Below, piece after piece: positions 1-5,602 of a stretch of 5,602 bases of DNA. The position numbers and the translations under genes were made by a program. Origin of the DNA: Rhodospirillaceae bacterium. GTDB lineage: Bacteria; Pseudomonadota; Alphaproteobacteria; SP197. Every line of letters begins with the position of its first letter. Position 1 is the first letter of the stretch. The notes under the pieces are model-generated. The model was not told where the DNA came from, did not search any database, and worked only from the letters and a program-made list of their open reading frames with translations. The stretch covers positions 1 through 5,602 of the forward strand of contig JABIUG010000288.1 in the NCBI GenBank assembly GCA_018700655.1. The letters are read 5' to 3'.

Positions 1-28
1 GTTTCCGTGTAAGCATGATCCGCTCTAG
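1..28. repeat. Right arm of a small palindromic intergenic repeat, cut by the window edge
   Basis: The first 25 bases match positions 1705-1729 at 23 of 25 sites, differing only at bases 13 and 18 of the copy. The end at 22-28 reads GCTCTAG, the exact reverse complement of the CTAGAGC that opens the element at 1647. This is therefore the right-hand arm of a second copy whose left arm would lie outside the window. It overlaps the last codon of the minus-strand gene: the TAG stop at 25-27 is part of the repeat end. The resemblance to small palindromic intergenic repeats of alphaproteobacteria is from general knowledge and was not searched. Confidence 0.7.
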
Positions 29-1581
29 CCGGCGACCACCGCAGCCCAGGGCGACGTCACAAAGGCGCAGCCGTGGCGTTCGTTGCCACGATCCTGCACC
101 GCATTGGGGCAAGCGAAGGACGAGATGACCGACGGCGGGATCTCGACCGTGCTCCAGCGCTCGCCAAGGACGGAACGAACCGCCGGATCCATCCGTGAAT
201 CAACCGTTACGACGTCCGTACCGCTGACATCGATGCGCGGCACGCGGAAGGCATCGTTCAGCGACATGCCATGATCGGTCAGGAACGAGATCAACTGAAA
301 CACAGCCGGGAATATTCGCCTGCCGCCCGATGCTCCGAGAGCAAAATTGCCGCCTGGAGCGCCAGTCACGACAGCGGGGCACATGTTCGACAACGGCCTG
401 CGGCCCGGTTTCAAGCCATTGGGGCCACCGGGACGTGGATCGAACCACATGATGCCGTTGTTCATCAGGAAGCCGATATTGGGCAGCATGACCCGGCTGC
501 CAAAGACCGACAGCAACGTCTGCGTCAGCGCGACCATGTTGCCCTTGGCATCGACCACGGTTAGATGGGTCGTGCAGCTCTCGCCGTCGCCCTCGCCCAT
601 GGTTTCGAGACGATGGTTGTAGGCGCCAAACAACGCCTCAGCATAGGCTTCATAGGCAGAACGGCCTGGCGCCCGCCCCTTTGCGGACCATGCACCTTCG
701 AGCCGGCCCAGCGCATCAAGCAGCGTGGGTCCTGCATTGAGTTCGGGCGCGACATGGACGGTGGCACCGCGATAGGAACCTGAATGTGCCTCCGTAATCC
801 GGGCCTCATAGGCTGCGAGATCAGCGGCATCTACCTTGGCCCCGACCTCGGCCATATCGGCGGCAAGCGCCTGCGCCAGATCGCCGCTGTAGAAATCCTG
901 TGGCCCGGCATCGCGCAACTGCTCGAGCGTGGCGACCTGCTTGTCGCTTTGCAGGGTCGTGAGGTTTGCCGCGTCGAGGCTGACGGCAGGCAGGCCATCG
1001 GGCATGAAAAAATCCCGGCTGGCCGGATAGTTGGCCAGGCCGCGTGCCTCCAGTGAAATTCTCAAGGTGGCGTGCCAGTCGACCTTCATGCCACGTTTGG
1101 CCATTTCTACGGCAGGGCCGATCGCGTCGGCCCAATTGAGCGTTCCGAAGCGATCCAGCGCCGCGCTCAAACCCGCCACGACGGTCGGCACTGCGATCGA
1201 GAGCGGGCCCTGCACATTGCAATCATCGACGACACGGGGCCATCCGAATAGATCGTCATCGGTATCGCTGACATCCTCCAGCGGATATTCGGCGGGATCG
1301 AGATTCTGCGAAGCAATGGTGCTGAAATCGACCGCGTGGGTTTGGCCGCTTTCGGCATCATAAACCATCATGTAACCACAGCCGCCAATACCACTCATCC
1401 AGGGCTCGATCACACCAAGCGCCAGACCGGTCGTTACCGCGGCATCGACGGCATTTCCGCCTGCGGCGAGGACTTCGGCACCAATGGCGGAAGCTTCGTG
1501 ATGATGGCTCGCGACCAGCCCCTTCTCTGACACGACGGCCGGTTTGTTGATCCGCCAGGTTTCCGTGAGCTGCAGAACCAT
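25..1581 (-). CDS. Gamma-glutamyltransferase-family Ntn hydrolase with altered substrate pocket
   Basis: This is a 518-residue protein of the gamma-glutamyltransferase (GGT) fold, an N-terminal nucleophile hydrolase made as one chain that cuts itself into two subunits. The family hallmarks are visible: an N-terminal block with HHEASAIGAEVLAAGGNAVDAA (about 27-48), a GIGGCGY loop (64-70), the cleavage site Thr337-Thr338-His339 with Thr337 the expected nucleophile (codon 571-573), NN at 374-375, PLSNM (396-400) and GASGG (416-420). No signal peptide is seen, so it is probably cytoplasmic, unlike the periplasmic E. coli enzyme. The stretch before PLSNM is shorter than in E. coli, so the lid loop appears absent. 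Counting from the Thr nucleophile, the E. coli gamma-glutamyl ligands Asn411, Gln430 and Asp433 correspond to Leu357, Gly376 and Trp379, and the Arg of the E. coli FRE motif is missing (FST, 86-88). Canonical glutathione hydrolysis is thus doubtful; an acylase or amidase on another substrate fits better. The start is supported by AGGGAG at 1589-1594, 7 bases upstream of ATG. The gene is divergent from the FAD oxidoreductase. Confidence 0.92.
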   Translation of the reverse strand: MVLQLTETWRINKPAVVSEKGLVASHHHEASAIGAEVLAAGGNAVDAAVTTGLALGVIEPWMSGIGGCGYMMVYDAESGQTHAVDFSTIASQNLDPAEYPLEDVSDTDDDLFGWPRVVDDCNVQGPLSIAVPTVVAGLSAALDRFGTLNWADAIGPAVEMAKRGMKVDWHATLRISLEARGLANYPASRDFFMPDGLPAVSLDAANLTTLQSDKQVATLEQLRDAGPQDFYSGDLAQALAADMAEVGAKVDAADLAAYEARITEAHSGSYRGATVHVAPELNAGPTLLDALGRLEGAWSAKGRAPGRSAYEAYAEALFGAYNHRLETMGEGDGESCTTHLTVVDAKGNMVALTQTLLSVFGSRVMLPNIGFLMNNGIMWFDPRPGGPNGLKPGRRPLSNMCPAVVTGAPGGNFALGASGGRRIFPAVFQLISFLTDHGMSLNDAFRVPRIDVSGTDVVTVDSRMDPAVRSVLGERWSTVEIPPSVISSFACPNAVQDRGNERHGCAFVTSPWAAVVAG

Positions 1582-1612
1582 GATCTCTCTCCCTATCGAA
1601 AAGCTGCACCTT

Positions 1613-1625
1613 CGACCTTAGGTCG
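1613..1625. promoter_or_regulatory. 13-bp palindrome, candidate operator in the divergent region
   Basis: CGACCT-T-AGGTCG is a perfect inverted repeat with 6-base arms around one central base. It lies 32 bases upstream of the minus-strand ATG at 1581, between two divergent genes, where an operator for either could sit. No regulator can be assigned. BetI is the only regulator in the window, but I have no evidence that it binds here. A palindrome this short could arise by chance. Confidence 0.35.
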
Positions 1626-1646
1626 GCTACCCTGTGGCGTCACGCG

Positions 1647-1732
1647 CTAGAGCAGATCAGGTTCCCCGGAATCCGCTTTGTGATAGCGCAAGAAACTATG
1701 AAGTGTTTCCGTGTAAACATGTTCCGCTCATG
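1647..1732. repeat. 86-bp imperfect inverted-repeat element in the divergent intergenic region
   Basis: The left arm at 1647-1673 starts CTAGAGCAGATCAGG. The right arm at 1705-1732, read on the minus strand, starts CATGAGCGGAACATG. The arms pair at about 19 of 27 positions with one gap (hand alignment). Between them ATAG (1683-1686) and CTAT (1696-1699) form a further nested pairing, so the whole could fold as one long hairpin. The right arm is nearly the same as positions 1-25 of the window, which makes this a repeated family rather than a local structure. It fills most of the leader upstream of the oxidoreductase, ending 4 bases before that gene's ribosome binding site. Confidence 0.65.
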
Positions 1733-1735
1733 CTT

Positions 1736-1739
1736 GGAG
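1736..1739 (+). promoter_or_regulatory. Ribosome binding site that sets the GTG start of the oxidoreductase
   Basis: GGAG lies 7 bases ahead of GTG at 1747. The next in-frame ATG (codon 10, 1774-1776) has no comparable purine run before it, so the GTG is preferred. No clear -35/-10 pair was found in the leader, much of which is repeat. Confidence 0.65.
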
Positions 1740-1746
1740 TTCGACC

Positions 1747-3045
1747 GTGGACCATCCCCTCTTCGCCGATGACATGAAGCTGACACCCTATTGGTGGGAC
1801 GAAGCACCCAGGCCCGAGATCGCCAACAGCCCGTTACCCGATACGGTCGATGTCGCGATTATCGGCGCCGGCTATACCGGCTTGACCGCAGCCATCAACC
1901 TGGCACGGGCTGGCCGGAGTGTAGTCGTGCTGGATGCCGAGGATGCGGGCTGGGGCTGCAGCGCACGCAATGGCGGGCAGATCGGTTCGGGCGTCAAACC
2001 CGATGTCGATGATCTGGAGCGGAAATACGGCCGTGAGGCCGGCCACGCAGTGGTCCATGAAGGTTTCAACAGCCTAGAACACACGATCGACTTCATCAAA
2101 GCAGAGGGGATCGACTGCGACCTGCGTCAGAACGGACGTTTCATCGGCGCCCACCGCGAATCCAAATACGACACCATGGCTGAAAACTTCGAAGCGCTGA
2201 ACAAGGTCCGACCCTTTGATTGGCATATGATTCCCCATAGCGAGACGAAGACCGAATTGGGAACAGAGGCCTATTTCGGCGGTGCGGTCCTGCCTCACCA
2301 TGCGGCACTGCAGCCTGCCAAATACGTCAACGGTCTGGTCGAGCGGGCCCTGAAGGCGGGCGCAACAATCGAGACTCACACGCCAGTTCTGGGGCTTGAT
2401 GCCAAGGACGGCGGCAGTACGGTCGTAACCACGCGGGGCAAGATCACCGCACGCGACGTGATCGTCGCGACCAACGGATATACCCAGCGACTGACGCCGG
2501 GCCTGCGCCGCCGCGTGATCCCGATCGGCAGCTACATGATTGCGACCGATCCGATTGATCCAGAGATCATGCAACGCATCATGCCGCAGCAGCGCGCACT
2601 CTCCGACACCCGCAAGGTGGTCTATTACTACCGCTCATCACCCGATCACACCCGTGTCGTGTTCGGCGGGCGTGTCGCCCTGCAAGAGACCGACCCCAAG
2701 ATCAGCGGCCCCCGGCTGCATGACATCATGAGCGGTCTGTTTCCCGAGCTGAAAGAGACCAAGATCAGCCATAGCTGGATGGGGTTTGTCGCCTACACTT
2801 TTGATCACCTGCCCCATCTGGGTCAGCGCGACGGTGTCTGGTTCTCCATGGGTTATTGCGGTTCCGGCGTCGCCTGGGCGACCTATCTGGGTCACAAGCT
2901 GGCGCACAAGGTGCTGGGGAACGACGAAGGAAAGACAGCGTTTGACGACATGTCGTTCCCGACCCGCCCGCTCTATACCGGCGATCCCTGGTTCCTCGGT
3001 GCCGCGGTCGCCTATTATCAGGCGATGGACAAGTGGGGTCGTTGA
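1747..3045 (+). CDS. FAD-dependent amine/amino-acid oxidoreductase (DadA/PuuB-like, DAO family)
   Basis: This 432-residue soluble flavoprotein belongs to the D-amino-acid oxidase-like family, which includes gamma-glutamylputrescine oxidase, sarcosine oxidase and D-amino-acid dehydrogenase. These enzymes oxidise a C-N bond and give an imine that hydrolyses. The Rossmann dinucleotide motif is G40-A-G42-Y-T-G45 at the end of the first beta strand (34-40), with Asp63 closing the second strand in VVVLDAE, as expected for FAD ribose binding. A second family motif, ARNGGQIGSG, lies at 73-82. The C-terminal FAD-binding block is WFSMGYCGSGVAWATYLG (365-382). The N-terminal YWW (15-17) before the Rossmann fold is typical of the PuuB/OrdL-like branch. 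Length is normal for the group. The substrate cannot be fixed from sequence: a gamma-glutamyl amine is suggested by the neighbouring GGT-fold enzyme, and an N-methylated amino acid by the BetI/ProW-like neighbours. The gene is transcribed away from the GGT-family gene and convergently with the BetI-like gene. Confidence 0.9.
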   Translation: MDHPLFADDMKLTPYWWDEAPRPEIANSPLPDTVDVAIIGAGYTGLTAAINLARAGRSVVVLDAEDAGWGCSARNGGQIGSGVKPDVDDLERKYGREAGHAVVHEGFNSLEHTIDFIKAEGIDCDLRQNGRFIGAHRESKYDTMAENFEALNKVRPFDWHMIPHSETKTELGTEAYFGGAVLPHHAALQPAKYVNGLVERALKAGATIETHTPVLGLDAKDGGSTVVTTRGKITARDVIVATNGYTQRLTPGLRRRVIPIGSYMIATDPIDPEIMQRIMPQQRALSDTRKVVYYYRSSPDHTRVVFGGRVALQETDPKISGPRLHDIMSGLFPELKETKISHSWMGFVAYTFDHLPHLGQRDGVWFSMGYCGSGVAWATYLGHKLAHKVLGNDEGKTAFDDMSFPTRPLYTGDPWFLGAAVAYYQAMDKWGR

Positions 3046-3048
3046 TCG

Positions 3049-3064
3049 GGGCGCGAGTGTGCCC
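3049..3064 (+). terminator. Weak hairpin in the convergent gap, possible terminator
   Basis: GGGCGC (3049-3054) pairs with GTGCCC (3059-3064) around a GAGT loop, with one G-U pair, 3 bases after the oxidoreductase stop. It is followed by GCTTTC rather than a true T-run, so intrinsic termination would be weak. On the minus strand the wobble becomes a mismatch and no T-run follows, so it would serve the plus-strand gene better. It is the only stem seen in the 23-bp gap between two converging genes. Confidence 0.3.
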
Positions 3065-3068
3065 GCTT

Positions 3069-3659
3069 TCAGGCCTGACCGGGTGTGACGACAACGCCGT
3101 GCACATATTCACGGGCGATGGCGTGAATCATGTCGAGATCAAAACCCTCGGGATCGTGGGCGTGGCGTAACCACAAGCCATAGACCAGCGAAACGATCGT
3201 CTGGGCGATGCCCTCAACACGGTTGGGGGCGACCAGTTCAGCCAGGATCGGGCGCAACAGATCAAACAACGCCTGATCGAAGGCCGCCTGGATGCCGGAA
3301 AAACTCTCGCGTTCGGACACTTGGGCATAAAAGCTCAGCCAGGCACTGATCGCCTCGGGTGAGCGCTGGCCGGGGGCGAAATGGCCCTGCATATAGCCCA
3401 TCAGCCGATCTAGAGGCCGGTCCCGGGGATCAATCCCTGCCTCGACATCTGCCAGTGTCATATCGACCAACGTCTGCATGGTCGCTTCCAGCAGGTCGTC
3501 CTTGCCGTCGAAATAGTGGTTGACCAACCCGACTGATAAACCGGCACGACGGCTGATACGCGCCACGGTCGCGTCCTGGAATCCATCCTGATGGATCGAC
3601 GTTATGGTCGCTTCGATCAGTTGCTTCCGGCGAACCGGCTCCATCCCAACCTTGGGCAT
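3069..3659 (-). CDS. betI: BetI-like TetR-family transcriptional repressor
   Basis: This 196-residue TetR-family regulator is very close in layout to E. coli BetI (195 residues), the choline-responsive repressor of glycine betaine synthesis genes. From memory of that protein, the N-terminus MPKVGMEPVRRKQLIEAT parallels its MPKLGMQSIRRRQLIDAT, and the helix-turn-helix lies at about 31-50 (TVARISRRAGLSVGLVNHYF), followed by LLEATM (56-61). In the ligand domain AWLSFYAQ (106-113) and YGLWLRHA (160-167) match the BetI AWLAFW and GLWLRAA segments, which argues for BetI over a generic TetR. The ATG lies 9 bases after the permease stop with only a weak AGG before it, so it is probably co-transcribed and may be translationally coupled. 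No betA, betB or betC is in the window; its target here may be the transporter operon. The ligand may be choline or another quaternary amine. The symbol reflects homology, not proven function. Confidence 0.88.
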   Translation of the reverse strand: MPKVGMEPVRRKQLIEATITSIHQDGFQDATVARISRRAGLSVGLVNHYFDGKDDLLEATMQTLVDMTLADVEAGIDPRDRPLDRLMGYMQGHFAPGQRSPEAISAWLSFYAQVSERESFSGIQAAFDQALFDLLRPILAELVAPNRVEGIAQTIVSLVYGLWLRHAHDPEGFDLDMIHAIAREYVHGVVVTPGQA

Positions 3660-3668
3660 GCGTACCTG

Positions 3669-5602
3669 CTACGACGTAATACCGAGATCGCGCTTTTTCT
3701 TCATGGCCCATGCCTGAATGATGCGATCGGCAATCATCGCCATCAGCGCCATCGAGCCACCAGCGATCACGCCTTGGCCAAACCGTGCATTGGTCAGGCT
3801 GTCATAGACCCACTGGCCAAGCCCCTTGGTTCCCACGAGCGCGGCGATCACCAGCATGGCGAGCGCAAACATGACGACCTGATTGAGGCCCAGCATGATC
3901 TCTGGAATGGCAAGCGGCAGTTTGACCCTCCACAGGACCTGACGTTCGGTGCAGCCCATCATGCGAGCCGCCTCGACCGCGACGGGATCGACATTGCGCA
4001 GGCCGAACTCGGTATAGCGGATCGCCGGAACGATCGAATACATGATGATCGCAAGCAGGGCCGAGAAGTCGCCGACCAGGAACACCATGATCACCGGGAT
4101 CAGGAAGACAAAGAGCGGCATGGTCTGGAGTGTGTCGTTGATCGGACGCATCACCGCCGAAACACGATCGTTCTGCGCTGCCCAGATACCCAGAGCGCCA
4201 CCCAGCACGAAACAGATGATGACCGAGGTCGCAGTCAGGTAGAACGACAGCATGGCGCGCGGCCAGGCCCCGCTGGTCAGCATGAAACCCATACCAAGCA
4301 GGGCAAACAGCGCAACACGCCAGCCTCCGACCTGGTAGGCGATCAGCGTCACGGCGCCAACGAAGACGGGCCAGGGCGTACCGGTCGAACCAAAGAAATA
4401 AAGCACCGCAAGAAGGCCAACAACCACCGCCGCGCGCCAACCGCCCAAACGAGCGGCGCCGATGCTGATGGCGATCATCAGACCCCAGTAAATCGTTGCC
4501 GCAACCTGGGTCATCTCGAATCCCCATGAGGCCGGGCGCGCGATCCGGTCCAGCCCGGCTTTCATCGGCAGCATGAAGAAGAACAGGGTGGCATTCTTGA
4601 TCGCGTCGGTGACCCCGAAGAAGTTGCGCGTGAACCAGCCGACCGCGTCGTTGAGGTCTTCAGCCGGGTCAAAAACCCAGGCCACGGGATATTCATGAAA
4701 TGCCGGAACGATCTCGGCCAGGATCAGGCCAATGCCGGTGGCAGCCACCATTGCCGCCAGATAGGGATGACGGTTGAGGAAGTTACCGGTGCGCGCCAGG
4801 TGTATGTCACCGCTGCGTTCGGCAAAACCGCGACTGATCCGGTCCATCACCATGGCCAACAGAACAATCACCAGGCCTGCAATCAGGCTCTGTCCGGTTT
4901 GTGCCTTGCGCATGGTCGAGAGCACTTCCCAACCGATATCGGCGAAGCCACCGATGATCGCGGCGATGATGACCATGGAGAGAGCCGCCATGATGGTCTG
5001 GTTGACGCCGATCATGATCGTGTGCAGTGCCGCTGGAATACGCACCATGAAAAGAAGCTGGAAACCGTTACAGCCTGACATCTGGCCGCTTTCGATCACA
5101 TTGTCGGGCACGCGGCCCAATCCAAGCATCACGTTTCTGACCATCGGCGGACTGGCGTAAATCGCCGAAGCGACCATGCCTACAACAGGGCCGATACCGA
5201 ACAGAATCAGGATCGGAATGAGATAGGCGAAGGTCGGCATCGTCTGCATGACGTCGAGCAGAGGGTTAATGACCTTGCGCGCCCAGCGGAACTGATAGGC
5301 CAGCAGACCCATGGTCATGCCTATGAAAAGCGAAAGTGGCACGGAGATTCCGACCAGCGCCAGCGTCGACATGCTCTCTTCCCAGTAACCCACGACCACC
5401 ATGTAGAACATGGCAGCCACACAGAAGATCGCAAGACGAATGTCCTTGGCCGCATAGGCGATGATACCGACCAATGCGATGGTCACCGGCCAGGGCATCC
5501 AGACCAGCAGGTCCTGCAGGCCAAAGACGTTCATCTGCCAGTCACCAAACTGGACACGGCCGCCTGCCATTGGCCATTCCACGATATCCGAAACCAGGCG
5601 GA
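3669..5602 (-). CDS. Double-length ProW-type ABC transporter permease (glycine betaine/proline/quaternary amine), 5' end open
   Basis: This is an inner-membrane permease of the OpuA/ProU type carrying two binding-protein-dependent permease domains in one chain of at least 637 residues (numbered from GTG 5580-5582). Single ProW proteins are roughly 280-350 residues. Domain 1 has DVMQTMP (110-116), LIPILILFGIG (121-131), an EAA-loop equivalent at 164-170 and NQTIMAALSM (194-203). Domain 2 has DTLQTMP (483-489), LIPVIMVFLVG (494-504), a standard EAA loop EAARMMG (537-543) and NQVVMFALAM (567-576). Motifs are offset by 373 residues with no gaps in the core, about 40 of 104 identical by hand count. 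Many hydrophobic helices fill the chain, and it ends with a basic KKKR (628-631), probably cytosolic. The reading frame stays open upstream to the window edge and the GTG has no visible ribosome binding site, so the true start may lie beyond 5602. BetI follows in the same operon. The substrate is inferred from family; carnitine, proline betaine or choline are equally possible. Confidence 0.9.
   Translation of the reverse strand, partial: RLVSDIVEWPMAGGRVQFGDWQMNVFGLQDLLVWMPWPVTIALVGIIAYAAKDIRLAIFCVAAMFYMVVVGYWEESMSTLALVGISVPLSLFIGMTMGLLAYQFRWARKVINPLLDVMQTMPTFAYLIPILILFGIGPVVGMVASAIYASPPMVRNVMLGLGRVPDNVIESGQMSGCNGFQLLFMVRIPAALHTIMIGVNQTIMAALSMVIIAAIIGGFADIGWEVLSTMRKAQTGQSLIAGLVIVLLAMVMDRISRGFAERSGDIHLARTGNFLNRHPYLAAMVAATGIGLILAEIVPAFHEYPVAWVFDPAEDLNDAVGWFTRNFFGVTDAIKNATLFFFMLPMKAGLDRIARPASWGFEMTQVAATIYWGLMIAISIGAARLGGWRAAVVVGLLAVLYFFGSTGTPWPVFVGAVTLIAYQVGGWRVALFALLGMGFMLTSGAWPRAMLSFYLTATSVIICFVLGGALGIWAAQNDRVSAVMRPINDTLQTMPLFVFLIPVIMVFLVGDFSALLAIIMYSIVPAIRYTEFGLRNVDPVAVEAARMMGCTERQVLWRVKLPLAIPEIMLGLNQVVMFALAMLVIAALVGTKGLGQWVYDSLTNARFGQGVIAGGSMALMAMIADRIIQAWAMKKKRDLGITS

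Noticed and set aside
821..1222. 133-codon minus-strand frame within the GGT-family gene
   Set aside because: Out-of-frame translation of the GGT coding region, Arg/Gly-rich with no motif. The main frame is unbroken, so no frameshift is needed to explain it.
1678..1702. TTGTGA and TATGAA as a possible -35/-10 promoter for the oxidoreductase
   Set aside because: The spacer is only 13 bases, too short for a sigma-70-type promoter, and both boxes lie inside the repeat element.
2074..2574. 166-codon minus-strand frame opposite the FAD oxidoreductase
   Set aside because: Antisense to conserved parts of the oxidoreductase, with no recognisable domain or credible start signal.
3411..3419. CTAGAGG as a third copy of the repeat end
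   Set aside because: Only six bases match the start of the element and neighbouring bases do not; it lies in the BetI coding sequence and is a chance match.
3591..4529. 312-codon plus-strand open frame opposite the permease and BetI genes
   Set aside because: Its product is rich in His, Arg, Asp and Gln with no recognisable domain, and it lies antisense to two genes with clear family motifs. It is a shadow frame of GC-rich coding DNA.
4695..5160. Two overlapping plus-strand frames of about 127 codons opposite the permease
   Set aside because: Low-complexity His/Met-rich composition, no binding sites and no motifs; they are antisense to conserved membrane helices and the domain 1 coupling loop.

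Overview
The window looks like chromosomal DNA of an alphaproteobacterium. The evidence is a moderately high GC content, dense packing of long ORFs, a GTG start with a good ribosome binding site, a BetI-type regulator, and a small palindromic intergenic repeat of the kind common in that class. I cannot name the genus. The content is four genes for amine or osmolyte uptake and metabolism, and all four are intact except that the 5' end of the permease runs into the right edge.

Layout, left to right. A short partial repeat (1-28) touches the 3' end of a minus-strand gene for a gamma-glutamyltransferase-fold enzyme (25-1581). It has the autoprocessing Thr-Thr-His site but has lost most of the residues that hold a gamma-glutamyl group in the E. 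coli enzyme. A 165-bp divergent intergenic region (1582-1746) follows. It holds a 13-bp palindrome (1613-1625) and an 86-bp imperfect inverted-repeat element (1647-1732), whose right arm matches the partial repeat at the left edge at 23 of 25 bases. A plus-strand FAD-dependent amine or amino-acid oxidoreductase of the DadA/PuuB type (1747-3045) comes next. It converges, across a 23-bp gap with a weak hairpin, on a minus-strand pair: a BetI-like TetR repressor (3069-3659) and, 9 bp upstream of it, a double-length ProW-type ABC permease (3669 to at least 5582, open to the window edge).

How they may fit together (inference). The permease would import a quaternary ammonium compound or related solute, with its ATPase and binding-protein genes probably beyond 5602. 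The BetI homologue, apparently last in the transporter operon, would repress in the absence of a choline- or betaine-like ligand. The FAD enzyme would oxidise an amine or N-methyl amino acid derived from the solute. The GGT-fold enzyme would cleave an amide that need not be gamma-glutamyl. No betA/betB genes are present, so the usual choline-to-betaine pathway is not encoded here. I see no RNA gene, insertion sequence, CRISPR array or phage gene, and no gene-free stretch over 300 bases.
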